A stretch of DNA of 64,000 bases from positions 1-64,000 of the forward strand of contig DAOOIT010000035.1 in the NCBI GenBank assembly GCA_035384565.1. Direction: 5' to 3'. This document shows, piece after piece, positions 1 through 7,720 of this stretch. Numbering within the stretch: position 1 is the stretch's first letter; each line of letters begins with the position of its first letter. The DNA is from Planctomycetota bacterium. GTDB taxonomy: Bacteria; Planctomycetota; PUPC01; DSUN01. Below the pieces are notes generated by a model. The model did no database searches, was not told where the DNA came from, and saw only the letters and a list, made by a program, of their open reading frames with translations. The position numbers were made by a program, and so were the translations under genes.

Positions 1-27
1 GCGCCCGCGGCTGGCGGGCGCCGCCTG

Positions 28-145
28 CCCATGCTGTATCAACCCTGTGAGGGGGGGAAGTGATACAGCATGGGTAGATGGGCGAGAATGGGCGATTCTC
101 GCGGCTCCGGCCATGCTCGCTCATCTGCGGGATGAGCAAGCATGG
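28..145. repeat. Array of three hairpins at the window start
   Basis: Three inverted repeats follow each other. The first has perfect 14-bp arms CCCATGCTGTATCA (28-41) and its complement (61-74) around a 19-nt loop. The second is GCGAGAAT (82-89) with ATTCTCGC (95-102). The third pairs CCATGCTCGCTCATC (111-125) with its complement (131-145), one mismatch. The third closely resembles the hairpins at 23314-23443 (core CCATRCTYGCTCA), so this is a dispersed family. The rest of bases 1-422 holds no convincing gene; another palindromic copy is at 206-266. Confidence 0.75.
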
Positions 146-205
146 GGGCGGGAATGAATGGCGTGAAGATAGGGCAAGTGGCCACTCGCGCACCAAAGGA
201 GAAGA

Positions 206-266
206 CCGCCTAAAGGCTTGACTCCCAACGGGTTATGGACTCGTTCGTGGTCCCGCCTTCAGGCGG
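206..266. repeat. CCGCCTTCAGGCGG palindromic element, intergenic copy
   Basis: CCGCCTAAAGGC at 206-217 and TCCCGCCTTCAGGCGG at 251-266 form the two ends of a short element. The same arm sequence flanks the in-frame insertion inside the EboF gene at 15962-16025. This copy lies between genes and so serves as a comparison for the one that became coding. Confidence 0.55.
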
Positions 267-422
267 CGTTGCCCTGTCTTGGCGCCATTCGGGGCGGGAA
301 TGGCCGGAGAGCGTAAGGCGCTGGGGCATAGATGGTTATGTGGTGGCCCTCGCCGGCGCCCCAGCACCCATCCCACGCTCCCCGATGGCGGCCACGTCAG
401 GATCGCCAAAGCCTGATGAGCC

Positions 423-1262
423 TCATTTCTTGTCCTTGTGCTCCTTGTGGTCGTGGAAGTTGAAGTAGATGTAGGGGTACTGATAGGCGGAGTGGGGGTA
501 CTGCCGCATCCAAATCTGGCGCCAGAACAGCGGGTCCAGCGAGGTCGCGTGTCCGGCACCGTAGATGTTCGGGTAGAGGTTCGGCAGGCCATTGCCGAAG
601 AAGACGCGTTCGGGCTGCTGAGTGTAGTTCAGCGGGTCGTTGCTCCGGCCGCCCTGAACCTGCGTGGGGGCGTAGCCGCCGGCCGACCGCTGAGCCGTCA
701 CCTGCACGTACTGAGCGTCGTAGGCCTGCCCCGGTCCCGCCGAGAGGTGGACCTCCAGCACGCCGTCCACGACGTGGTCCTCGAACGGCAGAGTGAACGA
801 CATGGTCGTCTCGCTGCCCCTCAAGAAGTAGAGGTTGCCGAAGAAGGCCGGCTCGCTTTCCAGCGACTTGGGCAGTTGGTCTGCCTCGGCGGCCGCTTTC
901 TCCATCGCCTCGTTGCGCACGAAGAGCAGGCCGGCTACGTCCTTGTCTCGCGCGGCCGCGTCCACGCGGTAGGCCACCTCGATGGTGAGCGCCGTGGCCG
1001 CGAGCGGCACTTTGAAGAGGTAGATGGCTGTGGCCACGGGCCGGGCCTGGCCGTCCTGCGCCTCCGGCGCGGCAAAGCGCAGGCCGCGGGGCAACAGCTT
1101 GCTCTCGGCCACCGTGCCGCCGCCGCGTGTGAACGTTCTGTCGGCCTGAGCGGCATAGCGGTAATCGGTGGAGAGCACGCTCGGCGCGGCCAGCGCCGAA
1201 CTCCAGGCGAATACCAAGGCGATGGCGAGAAGGCTGAAACCAAGAGTCTTGTTGAGATACAT
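423..1262 (-). CDS. Secreted protein of unknown function
   Basis: About 279 residues. Residues 1-28 look like a Sec signal peptide: a lysine, then a hydrophobic run ending in a small-residue site (ALA/AP), so the protein is probably periplasmic or exported. The middle is predicted beta-rich and mentions no catalytic motif I recognise; stretches such as TAIYLFKVPL and DGVLEVHLSAG recall beta-sandwich modules of the DNRLRE/CBM-like kind, but this is weak. The C-terminal third is rich in Tyr, Pro and Asn and ends in a charged His/Lys tail. I chose the ATG at 1262 because GGAGG lies about 8 bases upstream; a TTG five codons earlier overlaps that ribosome site. It is the last minus-strand gene before the window start and is separated from the regulator gene by a 180-bp gap. 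Function unknown. Confidence 0.75.
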   Translation of the reverse strand: MYLNKTLGFSLLAIALVFAWSSALAAPSVLSTDYRYAAQADRTFTRGGGTVAESKLLPRGLRFAAPEAQDGQARPVATAIYLFKVPLAATALTIEVAYRVDAAARDKDVAGLLFVRNEAMEKAAAEADQLPKSLESEPAFFGNLYFLRGSETTMSFTLPFEDHVVDGVLEVHLSAGPGQAYDAQYVQVTAQRSAGGYAPTQVQGGRSNDPLNYTQQPERVFFGNGLPNLYPNIYGAGHATSLDPLFWRQIWMRQYPHSAYQYPYIYFNFHDHKEHKDKK

Positions 1263-1387
1263 GGTCGTTTCCTCCAAGACGCGGGGCCTTGCTCCCCCTA
1301 TCTACAGTCTATCATGTTAGACGGCCATGTGGCCCAAGTATTCGCCCAAGTCCGCGGGAGGGCGGAGTTCTCTGGGAGGTGGGGTGC

Positions 1388-1425
1388 GGGGGAGGAGCCG
1401 TTTCTTGCGGGAAAGGGCTCCGCCC
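1388..1425. terminator. Possible terminator hairpin after the NtrC-type regulator
   Basis: GGGGGAGGAGCC and GGGCTCCGCCCC face each other around GTTTCTTGCGGGAAA, just past the stop codon of the minus-strand response regulator. A GC-rich hairpin here could end the four-gene operon, although no clear U-run follows. It could equally be one of the many dispersed palindromes of this genome. Confidence 0.4.
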
Positions 1426-1441
1426 CACCGTTTCCATTTCC

Positions 1442-2830
1442 CTACAAGCCGTATTGGCGGATCTTGTTGCGGAGGGTGGTGCGGTGGAGGCCGAGGAGGG
1501 CAGCGGTGCGGGCCTGGTTGCGGCCGGTGATGCGCAGGGCCTCGGCGATGACAGCGCGGTCGAGTTCCTCGACCATCAGGTCGTAGAGGGGCGCCGTGCC
1601 CTCGGGGTGTGCGGCCATCTTGGCGGCGAGGAGCGCGGCCGCGGCCCGGTGCAGGTCGGCCGCGGGGCCGCCGGGGCCGGGAGCGGACATCCGGGGCAGG
1701 TGTTCGGGCAGGATGGCGTCGCCGCGGCAGGCGATGACGGCGTGCTCGAGGGCGTTGCGCAGCTCGCGGACGTTGCCCGGCCAGTCGTGGGCGACGAGCA
1801 CGTCGAGCGCGGCCTGGCTGATCTGGAGCCGGCGGCCCCCGGCAATCTGGTCGAGGAAGTGGGCGATGAGGAGGGGGATGTCGTCCTTGCGCTGGCGCAG
1901 CGGCGGCAGGTCGAGCGTGACCACGTGGATGCGATAGAAGAGGTCCTCGCGGAAGGCGCCCTGGCGGCGCTTGGCCTCGAGGTCCTCGTTGGTGGCGGCG
2001 AGGATGCGGACGTCGAGCGAGAGGGTGCGGGTGGAGCCGAGGCGCTCGGTCTGGCGGGTCTCGAGGAAGCGGAGGAGCTTGGCCTGGGCTCCGGCCGAGA
2101 GCTCGCCGATCTCGTCGAGGAAGAGCGTGCCGCCGTTGGCCTGCTCGATCTTGCCGGGCTTGGCGCCCGCGGCGCCGGTGAAGGCGCCTGCCTCGTAGCC
2201 GTACAGCTCGCTCTCGATCAGGTGCTCGGGCAGGGCCGTGCAGTCCACGGTCACGAAGGGGCCTTTGCTGCGGGGACCGGCCTGGTGGATGGCGCGGGCG
2301 GCGAGTTCCTTGCCCGTGCCGCTCTCGCCGCGGATGAGCACGGTGGCGTTGGTGGGGGCGACGGCGCCGATGGTCTTGTAAACCTTCTGCATCGCGGGCG
2401 AGTTGCCGACGAGGAGCGGCGCGCCGCCGCGCAACTCGCGTCGCAGGCGGGCCACCTCGTGGCTGAGCTGGCGGCTCTGGAGGGCGCGCTCGATGACCAG
2501 CTTCGCCTCGTCGAGGTCAATGGGCTTGGTGAGGTACTCGAAGGCGCCGCGGCGCATCGCCTCGACCGCCGTGTCCATGGTGCCGTGCGCCGTGATGATC
2601 AGCACCGCAGGAGGATCGGGGGCGCGCGCGATCTGGGCAAGAACGTCCAGCCCGTCGGCATCGGGCAGCCGGATGTCCAGGATGACGAGGTCCGGCTCGA
2701 AGTCGCCCAGGAGGGCCAGGCCGCGCTGGGCGGTGGCGGCGACGGCCACCTCGTGCCCCTCGTCGCCGAGGAAGGCCTGGAAGGCGTGGCACACGCTCTG
2801 CTCGTCGTCAATCACGGCGATCCGCGCCAC
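1442..2830 (-). CDS. Sigma-54-dependent response regulator, NtrC family
   Basis: 462 residues with three modules in order. The receiver domain (about 1-115) has the acidic pair D8-D9, phosphoacceptor D52 in VILDIRLP, and K102. The AAA+ sigma-54 activation domain has Walker A GESGTGKE, the GAFTGA loop that contacts sigma-54, Walker B GGTLFLDEIGEL and a conserved WPGNVREL segment. The Fis-type helix-turn-helix at the C-terminus ends in RTTLRNKIRQYGL. It should be phosphorylated by the kinase encoded just upstream and then open sigma-54 promoters. The GTG start is preceded by AGGAG at good spacing. It is last in the operon PA2779-PA2778-kinase-regulator. A strong sigma-54 promoter lies at 12341-12359 in front of a prepilin gene, a possible target; PilR-type control of pilins by such regulators is well known, but the link here is inference. 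Confidence 0.96.
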   Translation of the reverse strand: MARIAVIDDEQSVCHAFQAFLGDEGHEVAVAATAQRGLALLGDFEPDLVILDIRLPDADGLDVLAQIARAPDPPAVLIITAHGTMDTAVEAMRRGAFEYLTKPIDLDEAKLVIERALQSRQLSHEVARLRRELRGGAPLLVGNSPAMQKVYKTIGAVAPTNATVLIRGESGTGKELAARAIHQAGPRSKGPFVTVDCTALPEHLIESELYGYEAGAFTGAAGAKPGKIEQANGGTLFLDEIGELSAGAQAKLLRFLETRQTERLGSTRTLSLDVRILAATNEDLEAKRRQGAFREDLFYRIHVVTLDLPPLRQRKDDIPLLIAHFLDQIAGGRRLQISQAALDVLVAHDWPGNVRELRNALEHAVIACRGDAILPEHLPRMSAPGPGGPAADLHRAAAALLAAKMAAHPEGTAPLYDLMVEELDRAVIAEALRITGRNQARTAALLGLHRTTLRNKIRQYGL

Positions 2831-2918
2831 GGGATGCTCCTCTGTCTTGTCTGTCCTGTCTGTCCGATCTGTCGCATCCGTCCTATAGGACCGAGAGGAC
2901 GGATAGGACGAATGGGAC
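2831..2918. repeat. GTCCTATC-type short repeat cluster in the kinase-regulator gap
   Basis: The 88-bp gap is almost filled by degenerate 8-mers of the kind GTCCNATC and their complements (CGTCCTATAGGACC, GGACGGATAGGACG). These can fold into a hairpin around 2880. Related clusters lie at 11397-11470, 32431-32460 and 39183-39212. This looks like one dispersed repeat family. It interrupts the otherwise tight two-component operon without breaking either gene. Confidence 0.6.
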
Positions 2919-4277
2919 CTATGGGGTCCTTCGGGGCAGGGTGAAACGGAACCGTGTTCCCACGGCCAGGGGCTCGAAGGCGAGCGAGCCGCCGTGGGCC
3001 TCGATGAGGGTGCGGCTGACGCCGAGGCCGAGGCCGCTGCCGCCGCGCTTGGTGGTGAAGAAGGGCTCGAACACCTTGCCGGCGATCTCGGGCGGAATGC
3101 CGTGGCCCGAGTCGTCGAACTCGGCCACCACCTCGCGCTCGGTGGCGCGGGTGCGGGCGACGAGGGTGCCGCCGTTGGGCATGGCCTCGGCGGCGTTGAG
3201 CACGAGGTTGAGCACCACCTGGCGGACGCGCGGCGCGTCGAGCGGCACGGCGGGCAGGTCCGGGGCCAGCTCGCGACGCACGGCGATGCCGGCGTGTTCG
3301 AGCTGGCGGGCCATGAAGGCGAGCACGTCGGCGATCACGGCATTCAGGTCGCCCGGCTCGGCCGCCAGCGTGGTCGGGCGCGCGAACGTGAGCAGATCGT
3401 CTATGATCACTTCGAGGCGCGAGACCTCGCTGAGCATCACGGTGACGTTCTCCTCCGCCGCGGGGTCCAGCTCGCGGAGGCGCCGGCGGAGCACCTGGGC
3501 CGACATCTTGATGCCGGACAGGGGGTTGCGCACCTCGTGGGCGATGCCGGCGGCCACCTGGCCCACGGCGGCGAGGCGTTCGGATGCGATCAGCCGCGCC
3601 TCGGCGGCGCGCAGCGACTCGAGCAGCGCGTTGAAGGCCTCGGCCAGCTTGCCCACCTCGTCGCGCGTGCGCACGGCGAGCGGGGCGTGCGCCTGGCCGG
3701 CCGCCAGGCGCCTGGCCTGAAGGGCGAGCGACTCGACCGGCCGCGCGAGCCGGTGGCCCACGATGTAGCCGAGGACCATGACGGCGACCGCGCCGCACGC
3801 GGCGGCGATGAGGATGGGCTGCGTGGCGCGGCGCGTGGCTGCCTCGATCTCGGCCTCCGGCGTGAGCAGGCACACGAAGGCGGGTTGCTCCTGGCCCATC
3901 CGCAGCTCGACGGGGGCGAACGTGACCCGGTAGGCTCTCCCGCCGAGGGCGAGCCGCCGCACCGGCTCGGCCGGCGCGGCCTGGAGGTGCGCGCGGAGGG
4001 CCGTGGCGTGCGCGGCGTCCAGGGTGCTGGCCAGCACGGTGCCCCGCGCATCCACCGTGGCCAGCTCGCCGCCGACGATGGTCTTCACGCGGGCGAGCAC
4101 GTCGGGGTTGCGGGCGAACCCCGCATGCGAGAGCACGCTGGCCAGGTCGGCCATCTGCCCCTGGATCCGCTCCTCCACCAGGTGCGCCGCCACGCGGGCG
4201 GCGAGGAAGGCCACCACGAGCAGCGTGGCCAGGAAGAGTGCGGTGAAGGGGAGGACGATCTTGGCGCGAATGCCCAT
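2919..4277 (-). CDS. Membrane sensor histidine kinase (NtrB/ZraS-like)
   Basis: 452 residues. A first membrane helix (about 10-32) and a second (about 160-180) enclose a periplasmic sensor region of roughly 125 residues without a family I recognise. A HAMP segment follows, then the dimerisation and phosphoacceptor helix with AGIAHEVRNPLSG, whose His is the phosphorylation site. The ATPase domain shows the N box QVVLNLVLNAAEAM, G1 DDSGHGIPP and G2 GGSGLGLGVSR. It autophosphorylates and passes phosphate to the NtrC-type regulator encoded downstream. I chose the ATG at 4277 because it lies 7 bases after the stop of the preceding PA2778-type gene; longer readings would run back into that gene. 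The ligand is unknown. Co-transcription with a C39-like peptidase and PA2779 suggests it may sense an envelope or secretion state. Confidence 0.94.
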   Translation of the reverse strand: MGIRAKIVLPFTALFLATLLVVAFLAARVAAHLVEERIQGQMADLASVLSHAGFARNPDVLARVKTIVGGELATVDARGTVLASTLDAAHATALRAHLQAAPAEPVRRLALGGRAYRVTFAPVELRMGQEQPAFVCLLTPEAEIEAATRRATQPILIAAACGAVAVMVLGYIVGHRLARPVESLALQARRLAAGQAHAPLAVRTRDEVGKLAEAFNALLESLRAAEARLIASERLAAVGQVAAGIAHEVRNPLSGIKMSAQVLRRRLRELDPAAEENVTVMLSEVSRLEVIIDDLLTFARPTTLAAEPGDLNAVIADVLAFMARQLEHAGIAVRRELAPDLPAVPLDAPRVRQVVLNLVLNAAEAMPNGGTLVARTRATEREVVAEFDDSGHGIPPEIAGKVFEPFFTTKRGGSGLGLGVSRTLIEAHGGSLAFEPLAVGTRFRFTLPRRTP

Positions 4278-4284
4278 CGGCGCC

Positions 4285-5433
4285 CTACTTGACCAGTGCA
4301 TCGGCCTTGCGGCGGAGGGCGGGGTCGGCGGTGGTGGCGAGCAGGCGCTGCTTCTCGGCGGCGGCCTCGACCCGCGCGCCGGCCGCCACCAGCGCCTCGA
4401 TGAGGCCGAGCCGGGCCTCGGAGGCCACCGCGGCGTCCTTGCCCGCCAGCTCGACGGCCCGGCGGAACGCCGCGGCCGCGGCCGCGTGGTTCTCGAGGGC
4501 GAGCAGCGCGCGCCCGAGCGTGTCGTAGTAGTAGGCGATGCGCGGCCCGTCAATCGCAATGGCGCGCAGCGCCACCTTGTGCGCCTCGTGCCGGCGGCCG
4601 AGGTCCAGGAGCAGGTTCGCGAGGTTGTTGTGCGCGTCGGCATAGGCGGGCCGCAGGCGGATGGCCTCGCGGTAGGCGCGCTCGGCCCCCGCCCGGTCGC
4701 CGAGCTGCACGAGGACGTTGCCCAGGTTGAAATGGAAGAGCGGCGTCTCGGGCTCGGCGGCCACGGCGCGCTCGTACTCGGCCCGGGCGCGGTCGAGCCG
4801 GCCCGCGCGCTCGAAGAGCAGGCCCAGGTCGTTGCGCCCCGCCGCGTTCAGCGGCCAGCTCACCCGCTCGGGCGGGCAGGCGACCAGGAACCAGCCGCCC
4901 GCGGCGCGAAACTGGCGCTCGAAGTCCCGGCCCGCCAGCGGCCGATTGGGCAGGTAGCCCGTGTGGGCGATGAAGCAGTCGCGCCCCGCGTGATAGCCGG
5001 TGAGGACCACGTAGTGCAGCTTGTGGCCGTGGAGCGCGCCGAGGCGGAGGAGGGCGACCACCGGCAGGCCGCGGTCGAGCCACGCCTGCACGTCGCGCGC
5101 CGAGCCGCTGCCCGAGTGGCACCACAGGCCGTGCGCGTGGGCGAACGCTTGCAGGTCAATGGTGAGCGTGCCGCGGATGGACGGCAGGAAGGTTTCGCGG
5201 GCGATCTGTTCTTCGGTGAGCGGGAGCTGGTAGAAGGCGGCGACGGAGGCCAGGGCGGCCGGCCCGCACCGGTTGTGGGCCTGGCGCACGAAGGGCACGC
5301 CGCGCACGTAGGCCCCTGGCGCCCCCTGTTCCAGCTCCTGGCGGAGCTGCTTGAACGTGGGGCCGCATCCGGCCACGAGCGCGCAGCCGAGGCTCCACGC
5401 CAGCGCCCGCCGGAGTGGAACGGGGGGAACCAT
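4285..5433 (-). CDS. PA2778-family cysteine peptidase lipoprotein with TPR repeats
   Basis: 382 residues. The N-terminus is a lipoprotein signal with lipobox LVAGC, so the protein should be membrane anchored. Residues about 30-180 form a C39-like papain-fold domain: NRCGPAALAS carries the candidate catalytic Cys and HYVVLTGY the candidate His. The C-terminal half holds TPR units, recognisable from AEYERAVAAEPETPLFHFNLGN and the similar stretches that follow. This is the layout of the PA2778 family of Pseudomonas. The upstream gene encodes a PA2779-family protein, its usual partner, which supports the assignment. C39 peptidases commonly cut double-glycine leaders, but the substrate here is unknown. 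The following histidine kinase starts 7 bases after the stop, so they are probably co-translated. Confidence 0.88.
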   Translation of the reverse strand: MVPPVPLRRALAWSLGCALVAGCGPTFKQLRQELEQGAPGAYVRGVPFVRQAHNRCGPAALASVAAFYQLPLTEEQIARETFLPSIRGTLTIDLQAFAHAHGLWCHSGSGSARDVQAWLDRGLPVVALLRLGALHGHKLHYVVLTGYHAGRDCFIAHTGYLPNRPLAGRDFERQFRAAGGWFLVACPPERVSWPLNAAGRNDLGLLFERAGRLDRARAEYERAVAAEPETPLFHFNLGNVLVQLGDRAGAERAYREAIRLRPAYADAHNNLANLLLDLGRRHEAHKVALRAIAIDGPRIAYYYDTLGRALLALENHAAAAAAFRRAVELAGKDAAVASEARLGLIEALVAAGARVEAAAEKQRLLATTADPALRRKADALVK

Positions 5434-5456
5434 GCGATGCCCTCAGGGCGAGGGGC

Positions 5457-5840
5457 TCACGCCGCCTCGATCGTCATGTAGAGGAGCATGCCCGTCAGGA
5501 TCACGGCCACGAGGGCCAGCACCAGCACCGCGCCCTGGCCGGCCTTCACGGTCTCGAGCTGGTCCGCGAGCTGCGAGAGCTGCGCGTCGTTCAGCCGGTC
5601 GAGCCGCTCGCGCACCTGGTCGGGGGTCAGGTGGGCCTGGCGGAGCGCCTGCGCCACCTTCTCCTCGGCCAGCAGACGGACCACCTGCGCCTCGCGCGCC
5701 TGGCGCGGCGACAGCCCCTGCTCGCCCGAGGCCGCCGACCCCACCATCTTCGCCTCGGCCCCGGCCGGGAAGCACCCCAGCATCACGGCGAGACCCAACG
5801 CCAAACCCACGTACTTCGCCCGCAGACACCGAGCAAACAT
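5457..5840 (-). CDS. PA2779-family small membrane protein
   Basis: 127 residues. A signal-like N-terminus (hydrophobic to about residue 25) is followed by AKMVGS, then a charged helical region (about 45-95) containing LTPDQVRERLDRLNDAQL. A C-terminal membrane helix (LVLALVAVILTGMLLY) ends the protein. This is the pattern of the PA2779 family, whose members sit beside PA2778-type peptidases; the next gene here is exactly that. The family's biochemical role is not established; a partner or substrate of the peptidase is a reasonable guess. The ATG at 5840 has AGGAGG five bases upstream; the GTG two codons earlier would bury the ribosome site. It is the first gene of a four-gene operon behind a consensus promoter at 5897-5925. 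Confidence 0.85.
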   Translation of the reverse strand: MFARCLRAKYVGLALGLAVMLGCFPAGAEAKMVGSAASGEQGLSPRQAREAQVVRLLAEEKVAQALRQAHLTPDQVRERLDRLNDAQLSQLADQLETVKAGQGAVLVLALVAVILTGMLLYMTIEAA

Positions 5841-5896
5841 GCGCACCTCCTGGGTTCACGAACGGGGAGCACCACGGGGACTTCCTGCGCGTGTCG

Positions 5897-5925
5897 AATG
5901 TAGCGCAACCTCGACCCGATGTCAA
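5897..5925 (-). promoter_or_regulatory. Sigma-70 promoter for the PA2779-PA2778-kinase-regulator operon
   Basis: On the minus strand TTGACA (5925-5920) is followed after 17 bases by TACATT (5902-5897). Its -35 box lies only four bases from that of the divergent plus-strand promoter at 5930-5958, so both directions start from one back-to-back control region. Confidence 0.8.
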
Positions 5926-5929
5926 CCGC

Positions 5930-5958
5930 TTGACGCGCGCGGCTCGTCCGGCTACTAT
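5930..5958 (+). promoter_or_regulatory. Sigma-70 promoter for the sugar isomerase at 6049
   Basis: TTGACG (5930-5935), 17 bases, TACTAT (5953-5958). The start codon at 6049 follows about 85 bases later. It is divergent from, and almost touching, the promoter at 5897-5925. Confidence 0.75.
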
Positions 5959-6048
5959 GCCCCCAGGCACTACGCGGCCGCGTGTTTCGGGCCGTCCCAC
6001 GGCAGGGACGCCGCGCGGCCGAGCGCCGTGCCCGCAGGAGCGTCCGCC

Positions 6049-6861
6049 ATGGCCAGGCCGAAGATCGGCGTCATCCACTACAACTTCCCAGGCTTCGACT
6101 GGGTCCAGTTCCTCGACTACTGCGCGAAGACCGGCTTCGAGTACATCGAGGTGGCCATCGGCGATGTGTGGGACAAGGACACGCCCGACCCCGTGGCCAA
6201 GGCGAAGGAGGTTCGCCGGCAGATGGACGACCGGGGCATCAAGGCGGGGTGTCTTTCCGCCGGCAACGACTTCGTCCTACTCGATGAGGCGGCGATCAAG
6301 GCTCAGGTCGAGCGGATGAAGCGCATCTGCCTCGACCTCGCGCCCATCGTGGGCACCGACGTCATCCGCACCGAGGGCGGCTGGAAGAAGGACGCCGTGC
6401 CGCCCGAGAAGTACGAGGGGGCCATCGCGGGCTGCCTGCGCCGCTGCGTGCCCTTCATCGAGCCGGCCGGCATCAAGCTGGCCGTGGACAATCACGGCCA
6501 CGTGACCAACGACGCCGACCTCCAGGTGCGCATCTTCAAGGCCGTCGGCTCGAAGAACGTCGGCGCCAACCTCGACACGATGAACTACCGCTGGGCCGGC
6601 CACGACCTGGCGACGATTGACCGCTACTACGAGCTGATTGCCCCCTACGTCTTCCACACCCACATGAAGGACGGCATGGGGTCGCTTGCGAACTACAGGG
6701 GCGCGGCGCTGGGCGAGGGCGAGATCCACCTCCAGCACGCCATCGCCTGCCTCAAGCGGGTCGGCTATAACGGCGTCTGGTGCGCGGAGTACGAGGGCCC
6801 CGAGACCGCCGGCGGCGTGGGCTACGCCAAGTGCTGCCGGTGGCTCAAGGCCAATCTGTGA
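6049..6861 (+). CDS. TIM-barrel sugar phosphate isomerase/epimerase
   Basis: 270 residues, the usual size of the xylose isomerase-like TIM-barrel superfamily. Barrel strands with metal ligands are visible: FEYIEVAIGD, TEGG near residue 105, LAVDNHGH (about 145), NLDTMNYRW (about 175), FHTHMKDGM (about 205) and WCAEYEGP near the end. These proteins isomerise or epimerise keto-sugars or inositols using a divalent metal; the substrate cannot be told from sequence. The ATG at 6049 has AGGAG eight bases upstream and sits behind its own promoter. No partner enzyme is co-transcribed; the next genes are a toxin-antitoxin pair with a separate promoter. At least two more genes of this superfamily occur in the window (10388 and 36964). 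Confidence 0.88.
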   Translation: MARPKIGVIHYNFPGFDWVQFLDYCAKTGFEYIEVAIGDVWDKDTPDPVAKAKEVRRQMDDRGIKAGCLSAGNDFVLLDEAAIKAQVERMKRICLDLAPIVGTDVIRTEGGWKKDAVPPEKYEGAIAGCLRRCVPFIEPAGIKLAVDNHGHVTNDADLQVRIFKAVGSKNVGANLDTMNYRWAGHDLATIDRYYELIAPYVFHTHMKDGMGSLANYRGAALGEGEIHLQHAIACLKRVGYNGVWCAEYEGPETAGGVGYAKCCRWLKANL

Positions 6862-6911
6862 ATTGCCGATCTGCGATCGCCGATTGCCGATTTCAGACAC
6901 ACGTCGAGCGC

Positions 6912-6940
6912 TTGACCCCCGCGTTCCCTCGGACTACACT
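6912..6940 (+). promoter_or_regulatory. Sigma-70 promoter for the MNT/HEPN pair
   Basis: TTGACC (6912-6917), 17 bases, TACACT (6935-6940), about 27 bases ahead of the ATG at 6967. The short leader leaves room for little more than a ribosome site. Confidence 0.72.
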
Positions 6941-6966
6941 GAGGGTGAACCGGCGGAGAACGTCAG

Positions 6967-7287
6967 ATGAATGCCATCGAGAAGCGCATCCTGGGTCGTC
7001 TCAAGCAGCTCCTGCTGAAGCGCGTGTCCCTGCATCGCCTCATCCTTTTCGGCTCCAGGGCCAGGGGCGATGCTGAGCCGGACTCTGATATGGATGTCCT
7101 GGTCGTCCTCGATGGCGAAGCGGACGATTCTGTGCGCGATTACGTGAGCGACTGCGCATGGGAGGCCGGGTACAGGGATGGGATCGTGGTGGTCCCTGTC
7201 ATCTTTGCGCGCGATGAGTGGGAGGAAGGCCCAGAACGCTCCTCTCTCCTGGCGCAAGCCGTCGAGCGCGAAGGGGTGCCTGTGTGA
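6967..7287 (+). CDS. MNT-type nucleotidyltransferase antitoxin
   Basis: 106 residues, a minimal nucleotidyltransferase. The signature GSRARGDAEPDSDMDVLV (about 30-46) holds the GS motif and the paired aspartates (DMD) that bind metal. In characterised MNT/HEPN modules this enzyme neutralises the HEPN toxin, in some cases by adding AMP to it. Its stop codon overlaps the GTG start of the HEPN gene (GTGA), so translation is coupled. Everything fits a type II or VII-style toxin-antitoxin pair with antitoxin first. Confidence 0.9.
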   Translation: MNAIEKRILGRLKQLLLKRVSLHRLILFGSRARGDAEPDSDMDVLVVLDGEADDSVRDYVSDCAWEAGYRDGIVVVPVIFARDEWEEGPERSSLLAQAVEREGVPV

Positions 7288-7691
7288 AGCCCGAGGACAC
7301 GGCGACGCTTGTGGCGTACCGCCTGGAGCAGGCCCAGGTCGCGCTTGACGATGCGAGGTATCTCCTTGACGGTCAGCGCAGCCCGCAGAGCATCGTGAAC
7401 CGCGCCTACTACGCCATGTTCTACGCGGTCCTTGCCTTGCTCCAGAAGGCGGGCAAGATTCCCTCCAAGCACACAGGCGTCATTGGCCTCTTCGACACGC
7501 AGTTCGTCGTCTCCGGCATCCTCCCCAGGGAGCTATCGAGGGACCTTCACAAGGCGTTTGCTCTGCGCCAAGTCTCCGATTACAGGATCACCGAGCCGCT
7601 GACGCGCGGCAAGGCCGAGGATGTGTTGACCGGTGCAGGTCGCTTCGTCGAGGCCATTCGGCAGCATATCGCCGGGGGAGCAGGCAGCTGA
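7284..7691 (+). CDS. HEPN-domain protein, UPF0332 family (toxin of MNT/HEPN pair)
   Basis: 135 residues, all-helical. NRAYYAMFYAV (about 40-50) and the later LFDTQFV...LSRDLHKAF...DYRITEP segments match the UPF0332/HEPN family. HEPN proteins of such pairs are RNases; a candidate Arg/His pair lies in SRDLHK, although the classical RX4-6H spacing is not exact and I cannot assign the active site firmly. The GTG at 7284 overlaps the upstream stop by four bases; starts further upstream would lie inside the antitoxin gene. It is probably expressed only with its partner. Confidence 0.86.
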   Translation: MKPEDTATLVAYRLEQAQVALDDARYLLDGQRSPQSIVNRAYYAMFYAVLALLQKAGKIPSKHTGVIGLFDTQFVVSGILPRELSRDLHKAFALRQVSDYRITEPLTRGKAEDVLTGAGRFVEAIRQHIAGGAGS

Positions 7692-7720
7692 CCGCCGCAG
7701 AGCTGCCGTGGAGTATTGGG

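Noticed and set aside
28..145. Possible CRISPR array
   Set aside because: The repeats are inverted, not direct, differ from each other, and there are no spacers of regular length or cas genes.
2831..2918. Possible CRISPR or regulatory tandem repeat
   Set aside because: Eight-base degenerate units without spacers; matches a dispersed short-repeat family instead.
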